Below are positions 35,631 through 43,891 of a stretch of 64,000 nucleotides of DNA, piece by piece. A program made the translations under genes and the position numbers. The notes under the pieces are model-generated. The model did no database searches and was not told where the DNA came from. It was given only the letters and a program-made list of their open reading frames with translations. The stretch is from J029 sp964482495 (GTDB lineage: Bacteria > Planctomycetota > UBA1135), in contig CAYZXS010000003.1 of assembly GCA_964482495.1 (NCBI GenBank), forward strand, positions 73,540 to 137,539, given 5' to 3'. Position 1 is the first letter of the stretch. Each line of letters begins with the position of its first letter.

Positions 35631-36557
35631 GTGAGCAGCCCCGTCCTCGTCGTCGCCGGCTCCGCCAACCTCGATCTGGTGGTGCGGGTGCCGCGCTTCC
35701 CGCTCCCGGGGGAGACCCTCGGCGGCGGCACTTTCGCGACTTACGCGGGCGGCAAGGGGGCCAACCAGGCGGTGGCGGCGGCCCGGCTCGGGGCCAAGGT
35801 CCGCTTCGTCGGCGCGGTCGGCCTCGACGCCCACGGCGAGGAGCTGCGCGCCAGCCTGGAGCGGGAGCGCATCGACACCGCCGGGCTGACGGGCGACCCG
35901 GAGCTGCCGACCGGCGTCGCCTCGATCGTCGTCCGCCGCGACGGCGAGAACCAGATCGTCGTCGCCCCGGGAGCGAACGCCTGCCTGTCGCCCGAGGACG
36001 TCGCCGAGCGCCTGGACGGCGCGGCGGCCCTGCTGCTCCAGCTGGAGACCCCGCTCGCGACCGTGCTGGCTTCGGCCCGGGCGGCTCGGGACCGCGGGGT
36101 TCCGGTGATCCTCAACGCCGCGCCGGCCAAGGACCTGCCGGAGGGATTGCTCCGGGCGCTCGACCTGCTGGTGGTCAACCGGATCGAGGCCGCCCAGCTC
36201 GCCGGAGTCGCCGGCGGGGGGGAGGGCGTCGACCCCGCCGACCTGGCGGCGCGGATCCGCGACCGCGGCGCCGCGCAGGTGGTGATCACCCTCGGCTCGG
36301 AGGGCGCGTTGTGGTGCGACGGGGACGGCGTGCTGCGGCAGCCTTCGTACCACGCGGAGGTCGTCGACGCCACCGGCGCCGGCGACGCCTTCGTCGGCGC
36401 GCTCGCGACCTGGAGGGCGGAGGGCGCGGCGCCGAGCGAGGCCCTGCGGGTCGCCTGCGCCGCCGCCGCCCTGTCCTGCACCCTGCCCGGCGCCCAGCCC
36501 TCGCTGCCGCGCCGGGCGGCGGTGTTGCAGAGGATCAGCTCTCCGGCTGCGGGCTGA
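35631..36557 (+). CDS. rbsK: Ribokinase (PfkB family)
   Basis: 308 residues starting at GTG 35631, preceded by a purine-rich GGGGCGGA ribosome-binding site; this length equals typical RbsK (about 309), whereas the ATG at 35526 adds nonsense. PfkB signatures are intact: GGKGANQAVAAARLG near 42, and DATGAGDAFVGAL near 247 with the catalytic Asp. It phosphorylates D-ribose (or a similar pentose) at O5. Its place among arabinofuranosidases and other glycosidases suggests it could act on a released pentose. The 3' end overlaps the convergent HAAS gene by 23 nt. Confidence 0.85.
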   Translation: MSSPVLVVAGSANLDLVVRVPRFPLPGETLGGGTFATYAGGKGANQAVAAARLGAKVRFVGAVGLDAHGEELRASLERERIDTAGLTGDPELPTGVASIVVRRDGENQIVVAPGANACLSPEDVAERLDGAAALLLQLETPLATVLASARAARDRGVPVILNAAPAKDLPEGLLRALDLLVVNRIEAAQLAGVAGGGEGVDPADLAARIRDRGAAQVVITLGSEGALWCDGDGVLRQPSYHAEVVDATGAGDAFVGALATWRAEGAAPSEALRVACAAAALSCTLPGAQPSLPRRAAVLQRISSPAAG

Positions 36558-37257
36558 GGCCGGCCGGCGGCGGCGCCTGCCGCTCGCGGCGGATCTGGAC
36601 CAGCAGGAAGGCGAGGTTGGCGAGCAGGATCAGCACCAAGGACACCCCTTGCAGGGCGCTGATGGTCTTGGGATCCTCGGCGAAGATGCCGACGATCGCC
36701 GCCAGGGCCCAGAAGGCGAAGGCGTCGATCACGACCAGCGGCGGCACCCAGGCGCCGATCACGGCCATTCCCATGCCGCTCAGGCGGCCGCCGGAGTGGC
36801 GGATGCGGGTGGCCGCGATGCTCGACAGGACCGGCCCGCCCAAGCAGCCGGCCAGGCAGAGCCAGGCGAACGCTTGAAAGACCCGTTCGCCAGCGGTCGG
36901 GCCGACGCCTTCCTCGACGACGCGGGCCACGAGCAGGGCGGGCAAGGCGACGACCACGAAGGACAGCGACCACAGCATGCCGATCGCTGCGCGCTTGCAC
37001 AGCTTGGGAACGAAGTCACCGGCCGGCGCCGCGGCCAGGTCGGCGGCGTAGGCCTCCGGGGTGCCGAGCGCCGCCAGCACTTGCTCGAGCTCATCGACGC
37101 CGGCGTCCGGGCCGGCGGCCCGCAGGGCGTCGTCGATGTGCTCCTCGAGGTCCTCGAGGATCGACTCGCGGTCGGCAGCCGGGACATGGGCCAGGGCCTC
37201 GCCGACGGCGTGTGCGTAGGCGGCGACCCGGCGTTGCAGGGAGCGGGTGTCGTTCAT
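36535..37257 (-). CDS. HAAS-domain membrane protein, PadR partner
   Basis: 240 residues. The N-terminal 80 residues (DRESILEDLEEHIDDALR, LGTPEAYAADL) match the HAAS helical signalling domain found in membrane proteins encoded next to PadR regulators. Four transmembrane helices follow (about 93-115, 128-150, 162-190, 203-225). The ATG overlaps the padR stop by 4 nt (ATGA), confirming the pair. The usual interpretation is that PadR represses the operon and the membrane protein senses or responds to envelope stress or amphipathic compounds; the signal is unknown. Confidence 0.82.
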   Translation of the reverse strand: MNDTRSLQRRVAAYAHAVGEALAHVPAADRESILEDLEEHIDDALRAAGPDAGVDELEQVLAALGTPEAYAADLAAAPAGDFVPKLCKRAAIGMLWSLSFVVVALPALLVARVVEEGVGPTAGERVFQAFAWLCLAGCLGGPVLSSIAATRIRHSGGRLSGMGMAVIGAWVPPLVVIDAFAFWALAAIVGIFAEDPKTISALQGVSLVLILLANLAFLLVQIRRERQAPPPAGLSPQPES

Positions 37258-37637
37258 TTTTCGTAGAGCTTGGCTTCGGCGGCGTCGAGCCCCTCATTGA
37301 GGAGCTGGTGCACGCCGTGGTGCAGGCGGCTCCATTCGCGGACCATCGACAGCAGGCGGTCGCGGCCGGCCTCGGTGAGTTGGAACCACTTGCGCGGCGG
37401 TCCGCTCTCGGAGGGGCGGCGGTACGTCGCCAGGCAACCCTCCCGGTGGAGCCGCTGGAGGATGGGGTAGACCGTGCCTTCGTTCATCGTCAGGCCGTCG
37501 ACCTGCTTGAGCCGCTGCACGATCTGGTAGCCGTACCCGTCCTCCTGGCTCAGCACCACCAGGGTGCAGATCTCGAGCAGGCCCTTGCGGAGCTGGGTCA
37601 GCCAGCGCTGCTCTTGCGGAGGTCCGGTATCAGCCAT
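37254..37637 (-). CDS. PadR-family transcriptional regulator
   Basis: 127 residues from the ATG at 37637. The winged-helix PadR domain spans nearly the whole protein: LRKGLLEICTLVVLSQEDGYGYQIVQRL, then EGTVYPILQRLHREG and the wing RKWFQLTEAGR. A C-terminal helix would mediate dimerisation. First gene of a two-gene operon with the HAAS membrane protein. The dyad GCTATAC...GTATAGC begins 3 nt upstream of the start codon, so autorepression at or near the translation start is likely. Confidence 0.9.
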   Translation of the reverse strand: MADTGPPQEQRWLTQLRKGLLEICTLVVLSQEDGYGYQIVQRLKQVDGLTMNEGTVYPILQRLHREGCLATYRRPSESGPPRKWFQLTEAGRDRLLSMVREWSRLHHGVHQLLNEGLDAAEAKLYEK

Positions 37638-37640
37638 CGA

Positions 37641-37663
37641 GCTATACTGTAATGCGGTATAGC
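37641..37663 (-). promoter_or_regulatory. Candidate PadR operator
   Basis: GCTATAC (37641-37647) and GTATAGC (37657-37663) form a perfect 7-bp dyad with a 9-base centre (TGTAATGCG), an AT-rich spot in GC-rich DNA directly upstream of padR. The TATA-containing arms may double as a -10 region, implying a leader of only a few bases. Confidence 0.6.
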
Positions 37664-37796
37664 CCAAAGACAAGTAGGAATCTCGAGGATTCGTAGAGTC
37701 CGCCTAAGTGGCCGAAGAAAATGAACTTATGGTCTCCGGCTAGCGGCCTGCCGCCGTGGCGAGGCGTCGCCATGAGGGGCATACTGCGGTCTGGCC

Positions 37797-40196
37797 ATGC
37801 TCACCGTCCTCCTGACCGCGCTCTGTCCCAGCCTGCCCGCCGTGCCCCAGGACTACCCTTACCGGCCCGTCCCCTTCCACCAGGTCCGGGTCGACGGGCC
37901 ATTCTGGGCGCCCCGACTCGAGACCAACCGCGAGGTCACGGTCCGCTACGACTTCCAGAAGTGCGAGGAGACCGGTCGGCTCTCCAACTTCGCCAAGGCC
38001 GCAGGCCGAATCGAGGGCGGCTTCGAGGGGATCATCTACAACGACTCCGACGTCTTCAAGGTGATCGAAGGGGCGGCCTACACCTTGGCCAAGCACCCCG
38101 ACCCGGAGCTCGAGGCCTTCCTCGACGCGCTCATCGCCGACATCGCCGGCGCCCAGACCGAGGACGGCTACCTCTACACCGGCCGCAACATCGACCCCGA
38201 GAACCCGGCCTCGGGGGCGGGGCCCGAGCGCTGGGCGTGGATCCACCGCGGCAGCCACGAGCTCTACAACGTCGGCCACATGTACGAGGCCGCCGTCGCC
38301 TACTTCGAAGCGACCGGAAAGCGTTCCCTGCTCGAGGTGGCCATCAAGAGCGCCGACCTGGTGGACCGCAGCTTCGGCTGGGACAAGCGGCGCGACGTGC
38401 CCGGCCACCAGGAGATCGAGATCGGGCTGGCCCGGCTCTACCGGGTGACGGGAGAGCAGCGCTACCTCGACCTCGCCAAGTACTTCCTCGACCAGCGGGG
38501 CCGCGGAGAGGGCCGGCCGAACCCGGAGCACTTGCCGGCCTACCAGCAGGACCACCTGCCGGTCGTGGAGCAGACCGAGGCCGTCGGCCACGCCGTGCGC
38601 GCCGCTTACATGTACAGCGGCATGGCCGACGTCGCTGCGCTCACCGGCGACCGCGACTACGTCGAGGCCATCGGCCGGATCTGGCGCGACGTGACCCACC
38701 GCAAGCTCTATCTGACCGGCGGCATCGGCGCCCGTCACGCCGGCGAGGCCTTCGGCGACGCCTACGAGCTGCCGAACGCGGCGGCCTACAACGAGACCTG
38801 CGCCGCGATCGCCAACGTCATGTGGAACCACCGGATGTTCCTGCTCGAGGGCGACGCCAAGTACCTCGACGTGCTCGAGCGCACCCTCTACAACGGCTTC
38901 CTGGCGGGGATCGCGCTCTCGGGCGACCGCTTCTTCTACCCCAACCCGCTGGCGCACCGGACCGGCGGCGGCGGCCGTTCGCCGTGGTTCAACTGCTCCT
39001 GCTGTCCGGTGAACGTGGTCCGCTTCCTGCCCTCGATCGCCGGCTTCGCCTACGCCACGCGCGCCCGCGCGGTCTACCTCAACCTCTACCTGGGCGGAGA
39101 GGCCGAACTGCAGCTCGGCGACGACCGGGTCCGGCTGGTGCAGCGCACCGAGTACCCCTGGGAAGGCCGCGTCACGGTCGAGGTCCTGCCCGAGCGGCCG
39201 GCGCGCTTCGCGCTCAAGCTGCGCGTGCCGGGCTGGGCTCGCGGTGAAGCGACGCCCGGCGGGCTCTACCGCTACGCCGACGGCGGCCCCGCCGGCGGCT
39301 GGCGCCTGCTCCTGGACGGCGAGCCGGTCGACGGCGCGCTCGACCGCGGCTTCGTCACCGTCGAACGCGAGTGGCAGGGCGGCGAGCGCCTGGAGCTCGA
39401 GCTGATGATGCCCGTGCGCCGGGTGCTGGCCGACGAGCGGATCGAGGCCGACCGCGGACGGGTGGCGGTCGAGCGCGGGCCGCTGGTCTACTGCGTCGAG
39501 GGCGTCGACCACGGCGGCGAGGTCTTCGACCTCTACCTCGCGGACGGCGGGGGCTTGCGGCCCGAGCACCGGCCCGCGCTGCTCGGCGGCGTCACGGTGC
39601 TGCGCGGTGAGGCGACAGCGGCGGTGCGGGACGAGGGCGGCGCGGTCCACGCCGAGCCGCGGCCGCTGACCATGATCCCGTACTACGCTTGGGCCCACCG
39701 CGAACTCGGCCCGATGCAGGTCTGGCTGCCGCAGAGCGCAGCCTTGGCCGAGGTCGCGCCGGCCCCGACCGCCGCCACCACCGCGCGCGCCAGCGCCAGC
39801 CACTGCTGGCAGGCGGACAGCGTCGCCGCCATCAACGACGGCCGTGAACCGCGCAGCTCCAGCGACCACGACCTGCCGCGGCACACCTTCTGGGACCACC
39901 GCGGCACCGAGGAGTGGCTGCAGCTCGACCTGGCGGCGCCGACCACCGTCAGCGCCGTCGAGCTCTACTGGTTCGACGACGAGGGCGGCGGCGGCTGCCG
40001 GGTGCCCGCCTCCTGGCGCCTCTCCTACCGCTCCGGCGGCGAGTGGAGGCCGGTCGAGACCGGCAGCGTGCACGGCACCGAGAAGGACCGCTTCAACCGC
40101 GTCGCCTTCGCCCCGGTCGAGACCGACGCCCTGCGCGCCGTCATCCAGCTCCGCGAGGGCTACTCCGGCGGCGTGCTGGAGTGGAAGGTCGAGTGA
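37797..40196 (+). CDS. GH127 beta-L-arabinofuranosidase-like protein
   Basis: 799 residues, exported (short hydrophobic N terminus, likely cleaved before QDY). The GH127 (DUF1680) catalytic domain covers about 25-640. The zinc/cysteine site characteristic of the family is intact: YNETC (Glu333, Cys335) and NCSCCPVN (Cys402, Cys403), matching Glu338, Cys340, Cys417 and Cys418 of the bifidobacterial enzyme HypBA1 in order and spacing. A discoidin-like (F5/8 type C) carbohydrate-binding domain occupies about 660-799. It would release L-arabinofuranose or a similar sugar from glycans. The preceding 123 bases hold no other recognisable element besides the PadR operator. Confidence 0.9.
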   Translation: MLTVLLTALCPSLPAVPQDYPYRPVPFHQVRVDGPFWAPRLETNREVTVRYDFQKCEETGRLSNFAKAAGRIEGGFEGIIYNDSDVFKVIEGAAYTLAKHPDPELEAFLDALIADIAGAQTEDGYLYTGRNIDPENPASGAGPERWAWIHRGSHELYNVGHMYEAAVAYFEATGKRSLLEVAIKSADLVDRSFGWDKRRDVPGHQEIEIGLARLYRVTGEQRYLDLAKYFLDQRGRGEGRPNPEHLPAYQQDHLPVVEQTEAVGHAVRAAYMYSGMADVAALTGDRDYVEAIGRIWRDVTHRKLYLTGGIGARHAGEAFGDAYELPNAAAYNETCAAIANVMWNHRMFLLEGDAKYLDVLERTLYNGFLAGIALSGDRFFYPNPLAHRTGGGGRSPWFNCSCCPVNVVRFLPSIAGFAYATRARAVYLNLYLGGEAELQLGDDRVRLVQRTEYPWEGRVTVEVLPERPARFALKLRVPGWARGEATPGGLYRYADGGPAGGWRLLLDGEPVDGALDRGFVTVEREWQGGERLELELMMPVRRVLADERIEADRGRVAVERGPLVYCVEGVDHGGEVFDLYLADGGGLRPEHRPALLGGVTVLRGEATAAVRDEGGAVHAEPRPLTMIPYYAWAHRELGPMQVWLPQSAALAEVAPAPTAATTARASASHCWQADSVAAINDGREPRSSSDHDLPRHTFWDHRGTEEWLQLDLAAPTTVSAVELYWFDDEGGGGCRVPASWRLSYRSGGEWRPVETGSVHGTEKDRFNRVAFAPVETDALRAVIQLREGYSGGVLEWKVE

Positions 40197-40202
40197 TCGC
40201 CG

Positions 40203-40502
40203 CTACGGCTTGGCAGTGCCCGCGACCTCGTAGATCGTGATCTCGGGCTCGCCCTCGAGCAGCTTGGCGATGCGCTCGCCGAAGCCCTGGAAGTGCTCGG
40301 TGGCGAAGTGGAAGTCGATCGCCGCCTGGTCCTGCCACTCCTCGAAGAAGAGCAGCCGGCCGGGCCGGTCGGGGTCCTCGAAGAAGCGGTAGCTGATGCA
40401 GCCGGCCTCGGCGCGCGAGGGGGCCAGCATGTCGCGGCAGTGCTGGATCAGCTGCTCGCGCTTTCCCGGCGCGGCGGCGAGTTCGGCGGCGATGACGTGC
40501 AT
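40203..40502 (-). CDS. Small monooxygenase-like protein (ABM domain)
   Basis: 99 residues from the ATG at 40502 (MHVIAAELAAAPGKREQL). The ferredoxin-like antibiotic-biosynthesis-monooxygenase fold is indicated by ACPGK-like N terminus, a central AGCISYRFFEDPDRPGRLLFFEEW segment seen only as its pattern SYRFFED...FFEEW, and DFHFATEHFQGF. Relatives include quinol monooxygenase YgiN and many proteins without known substrate. It is convergent with the GH127 gene (6 nt gap) and divergent from the esterase. Confidence 0.8.
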   Translation of the reverse strand: MHVIAAELAAAPGKREQLIQHCRDMLAPSRAEAGCISYRFFEDPDRPGRLLFFEEWQDQAAIDFHFATEHFQGFGERIAKLLEGEPEITIYEVAGTAKP

Positions 40503-40562
40503 GGTTGACGGAGGATAGGCGCCGGGTAGGCTCGGCTCCACTGTTCTCGACGAGCACCGACC

Positions 40563-42533
40563 ATGCGCATCCTCCCCGCCTCCGCCCTGCTCTTTCCGCT
40601 GCTCGCGAGCCCGCTGCTCGCCCAAGACCTCAAGCTGCCGGCGGTCTTCGGCGACCACATGGTCCTGCAGCGCGACTCCGAGGTCGCCGTCTGGGGCTGG
40701 GGCCCGGCGGGCGCCCCGGTCGAGGTCAGCGGCTCCTGGGGCGGCTCGGCCGCGCGCGGCTCGGTCGCCGCCGACGGCAGCTGGCGCGTCGAGCTCGCCA
40801 CCGGCCCGGCGGGCGGCCCGCACACGTTGCTGGTCACCGCAGGCGGCGCCAAGCTCGAGTTGGCCGACGTCCTGCTGGGCGAGGTCTGGGTCTGCGGCGG
40901 CCAGTCCAACATGGAGTGGAGCATGGACGCCACCGCCGACGGCTACTCCAGCCCGGAGGCCTACCAGCAAACCCTGGCCGCCGCCGACCTGCCCGAGATC
41001 CGGCTCTTCGACGTCGCCCGCAAGCACTCTTGGGAGCCCCAAGACGACTGCCAGGGCTCATGGAGCGCCTGCTCCCCGGAGACCGTGCGCCGCTTCAGCG
41101 CCGTCGGCTACCACTTCGGCCGCGAGCTCCACACGGAGCTCGGGGTGCCCGTCGGCTTGATCGGCTGCAATTGGGGCGGCACCCTGTGCGAGGCCTGGAC
41201 CAGCGCCGAGGGCCTGGCGCGCCGCACCGACTTCGGCGAGGCGCTGGCGCTGGTCGATGAGCTGCGTCACTTCCCGGAGCGGGCGGCCTGGAAGAAGGAG
41301 CAGCGGCTCGACCAGTGGCGCGAGCAGTTCTCCGCCGCGGAGACCGGCAGCAAGGGCGGCTGGATGGCGTCCGGCTACGACGACTCCGGCTGGCCTGAGA
41401 TGGACCTCCCCGCGACCTGGGACGGAAGCCTGGGCGGCTTCGACGGCATCGTCTGGTTCCGGCGCCAGGTCGAGCTGCCCGAGGCCTGGGCCGGCCGCGA
41501 CTTGGTGCTGACCCTCGGTCCCATCGACGACATGGACACCACCTGGTTCAACGGCCAGCGCGTCGGTGAGCACATGGACACCGGCCAGTGGCAGACGCCC
41601 CGCCGCTACACGGTGCCTGGCTCCTTCGTGAAGTCCGGCGCCAACACCATCGCCGTGCGCGTCTACGACACCGGCGGCGCTGGCGGCATCAACGGCCAGC
41701 CGGAGCAGCTGGCGATCGCGCCGGCGGACGGCGGCCAAGGGCCGGCGATGGTCCTGGCCGGGCCGTGGAAGTGGCAGAAGGGCTCCCCGACCGGCGGCTT
41801 GCCGGCCAAGCCGACCGTCAACGAATTCCACCCGAACAGCCCGACCGCGCTCTCCAACGGCATGCTCGCGGCGGTGGTGCCCTACGGCATCCGCGGGGCC
41901 ATCTGGTACCAAGGCGAGTCGAACCGGATGCGCGCCCAGCAATACCGCACCCTCTTCCCCGACATGATCCGCGACTGGCGCCGGCGGTGGGGGCGGGGCG
42001 ACTTCCCGTTCCTGTTCGTCCAGCTCGCGCCCTTCGCTTACGGCGGCGACACCGGCCAGGCCGCCGACCTGCGCGACGCCCAGCGGCGGACGCTGAACAC
42101 GGTGCCCAACACTGGCATGGCGGTGACGCTGGACATCGGCGATCCGCGCGACATCCACCCGCGGAACAAGCACGACGTCGGCCACCGGCTGGCGCTGTGG
42201 GCGCTGGCCAAGACCTATGGCCGCGCCGACCTCGTGCACACCGGCCCGCTCTATTACGGCATGCGCGTCGAGGCTGGCCAGCTGCGCCTCTTCTTCGACC
42301 ACGCCGACGGCCTGGCCACCGCCGACGGCGCCGCGCCCACCGGGTTTACCGTCGCCGGCTCCGACGGCCGCTTCCACCCCGCCGTCGCAGCCATCGAGGG
42401 CAGCCAGGTGGTGCTCCGCGCCGCCGAGGTGCCCCACCCGCAGGCCGCTCGCTACGCCGGCGGCGCCGCCGACGAACCCAACGTCGTCAACGGCGCCGGC
42501 CTGCCAATGGCCTCCTTCAACACCGGCCCCTGA
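40563..42533 (+). CDS. Sialate O-acetylesterase-like SGNH hydrolase
   Basis: 656 residues with a signal peptide (ending near LA|QDL). The catalytic serine is Ser115 in CGGQSNMEWS, and the acid/histidine pair lies in DIHPRNKHDVGHR near 540. A galactose-binding-like jelly-roll insert (about 265-380: GFDGIVWFRRQVELPE, DDMDTTWFNGQRVG) is typical of the family. The enzyme removes acetyl esters from glycans; despite the family name, planctomycete members more probably act on algal or plant polysaccharides. It fits with the neighbouring GH127, GH172 and sulfatase genes. Confidence 0.88.
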   Translation: MRILPASALLFPLLASPLLAQDLKLPAVFGDHMVLQRDSEVAVWGWGPAGAPVEVSGSWGGSAARGSVAADGSWRVELATGPAGGPHTLLVTAGGAKLELADVLLGEVWVCGGQSNMEWSMDATADGYSSPEAYQQTLAAADLPEIRLFDVARKHSWEPQDDCQGSWSACSPETVRRFSAVGYHFGRELHTELGVPVGLIGCNWGGTLCEAWTSAEGLARRTDFGEALALVDELRHFPERAAWKKEQRLDQWREQFSAAETGSKGGWMASGYDDSGWPEMDLPATWDGSLGGFDGIVWFRRQVELPEAWAGRDLVLTLGPIDDMDTTWFNGQRVGEHMDTGQWQTPRRYTVPGSFVKSGANTIAVRVYDTGGAGGINGQPEQLAIAPADGGQGPAMVLAGPWKWQKGSPTGGLPAKPTVNEFHPNSPTALSNGMLAAVVPYGIRGAIWYQGESNRMRAQQYRTLFPDMIRDWRRRWGRGDFPFLFVQLAPFAYGGDTGQAADLRDAQRRTLNTVPNTGMAVTLDIGDPRDIHPRNKHDVGHRLALWALAKTYGRADLVHTGPLYYGMRVEAGQLRLFFDHADGLATADGAAPTGFTVAGSDGRFHPAVAAIEGSQVVLRAAEVPHPQAARYAGGAADEPNVVNGAGLPMASFNTGP

Positions 42534-42549
42534 CCCGGTTTCCCGGTTC

Positions 42550-42740
42550 GCCTCGCGCCGCCTCCATCGGGCTCCGCGGCCCTCGACGTCTGGTGCCACT
42601 TTGGCACCAAGTTGCGCCGAGCTTCTCTGCGGTTCCGCCAGAACGCGGCCCTCACCCTCGCCGGCGCCCCCAGAGCGCCTTGGTGCCAAAGTGGCACCAG
42701 ACGTCGAGGGCCGCGAAGCCGGTGGAGGCGGCGCGGGACG
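42550..42740. repeat. Inverted pair of nested palindromes (REP-doublet-like), locus 1
   Basis: The 37-base arms at 42575-42611 and 42679-42715 are perfect inverted repeats, and matching continues outward imperfectly (a further 13-base identical block, CGCGCCGCCTCCA, beyond a few differences and a one-base indel). Each arm contains the smaller palindrome TGGTGCCA-CTT-TGGCACCA (42591-42609 and 42681-42699) preceded by CCTCGACGTC. The two cores are 71 bases apart. The element lies between two same-strand genes (stop 42533, start 42800) and can fold as one long hairpin or two short ones. Related copies are at 54707 and 63971. Confidence 0.88.
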
Positions 42741-42799
42741 GGGAGGCGGTTCGGGTGGGGCTGGGTTGGGCTTTGGCGCTGGGGACTGCGCGCGGCAGA

Positions 42800-43888
42800 A
42801 TGGACCTTCTCGCCATGATCCTTGCCGCCTTGAGTTGCTTCGCCCTCTTCCAGGACCCGGTGTCTTGGGAAGAATTCACTTCGACTGTGTTCGACCCGGC
42901 GCTGTGTCTGCCGGAGCCGACCGCGCGTGAGTTGATGGACGGAAGGAAGGAGATCGTCCACCTGCCGTCGGCCATGCGCGAGTGGGTGAAGACGGACTTC
43001 GCCCTGCGGCCCGGCGCCGAGGCCGGCGATGGCCACACCCCGACCCTGGTCGGCGACCTGGTCAGGGAGCTGCGGCCGATCGCGCGTGACAAGAAGCGGC
43101 TGGCGAAGCGGTTGAAGGAGCTCCAGGCCCGGCTGCCCGCCTTCGGCGCCCGCGACGCCGAGTGGCTGTCGCAGCTCCTGCGCGACGAGGAGCTGCACGC
43201 GCGCGGCTGGGACCCGGACGACGACGAGCCCGACGACGGCTTGCTGCTGACCCCCGAGTGGGAGCTCGACGAGAAGGTGAAGGGCCGCCATGCTTTCTGG
43301 CGCGACCGCGGCGGCAACGGCTACGTCTACCAGCTCGCCGCCTTCTACTTCGCCGACGCCCACTCGATCGCCACCACCGATTGTGACCTCGAGGCTTACA
43401 AGGAGCACGCCAACAACGAGTACGAGGAGATCTACGCCGTGCCCGGCTCGCTGCTGCGCGGCGTGGACCCGCAGGGCCGGCCCTTCGCCTACTACCAGGT
43501 CTTCTACACCTGGGACGTCGACTTCCCGTACTCGACCTACGACTGCGAGCTGCACGTCTACATCCACGTCGACGACGACGGCAACCTCGTCACCGACACC
43601 ATGTCGCAGAGCGAGGACGTCTACTGGGCGGCCTCGCGCGACCTCTTCCTGCCGGTCTTCGACCGCGACGGCGCGTGGGTGTGCATGCTGCTGGCGCAGC
43701 AGTTCGGGGTCGACGTCGACGGCGTGCCGGACGGCGAGGGGGACCGGCTCGAGGGCTACCGGGGCCTGGTCGGCAGCAAGAAGAAGGTGTGTGAGGCGAT
43801 GTTCGCGGCTTGGAAGGGCGAGCCGCGCAACCCGGCCGACGCCGGGGCGGGCATCGAGAGCTTCCCCTTCCCGGGCGGCGCGGAGTAG
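42800..43888 (+). CDS. Exported protein of unknown function
   Basis: 362 residues from the ATG at 42800 (a second ATG at 42815 would still give a signal peptide). The upstream extension of this frame is a shadow of the esterase gene. A hydrophobic N terminus (about 1-17) is followed by a charged helical part rich in Lys/Arg/Leu (about 85-125), then a region rich in acidic and aromatic residues (YVYQLAAFYFADAH, YYQVFYTWDVDFPYSTYDCELHVYIHVDDDG described here by pattern). I recognise no family. The sulfatase gene starts 3 nt after its stop, so the two are likely cotranscribed. Confidence 0.7.
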   Translation: MDLLAMILAALSCFALFQDPVSWEEFTSTVFDPALCLPEPTARELMDGRKEIVHLPSAMREWVKTDFALRPGAEAGDGHTPTLVGDLVRELRPIARDKKRLAKRLKELQARLPAFGARDAEWLSQLLRDEELHARGWDPDDDEPDDGLLLTPEWELDEKVKGRHAFWRDRGGNGYVYQLAAFYFADAHSIATTDCDLEAYKEHANNEYEEIYAVPGSLLRGVDPQGRPFAYYQVFYTWDVDFPYSTYDCELHVYIHVDDDGNLVTDTMSQSEDVYWAASRDLFLPVFDRDGAWVCMLLAQQFGVDVDGVPDGEGDRLEGYRGLVGSKKKVCEAMFAAWKGEPRNPADAGAGIESFPFPGGAE

Positions 43889-43891
43889 GGA

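Noticed and set aside
41588..42799. Upstream extension of the exported protein at 42800
   Set aside because: The extension is an out-of-frame shadow of the esterase gene and reads through the inverted-repeat element.
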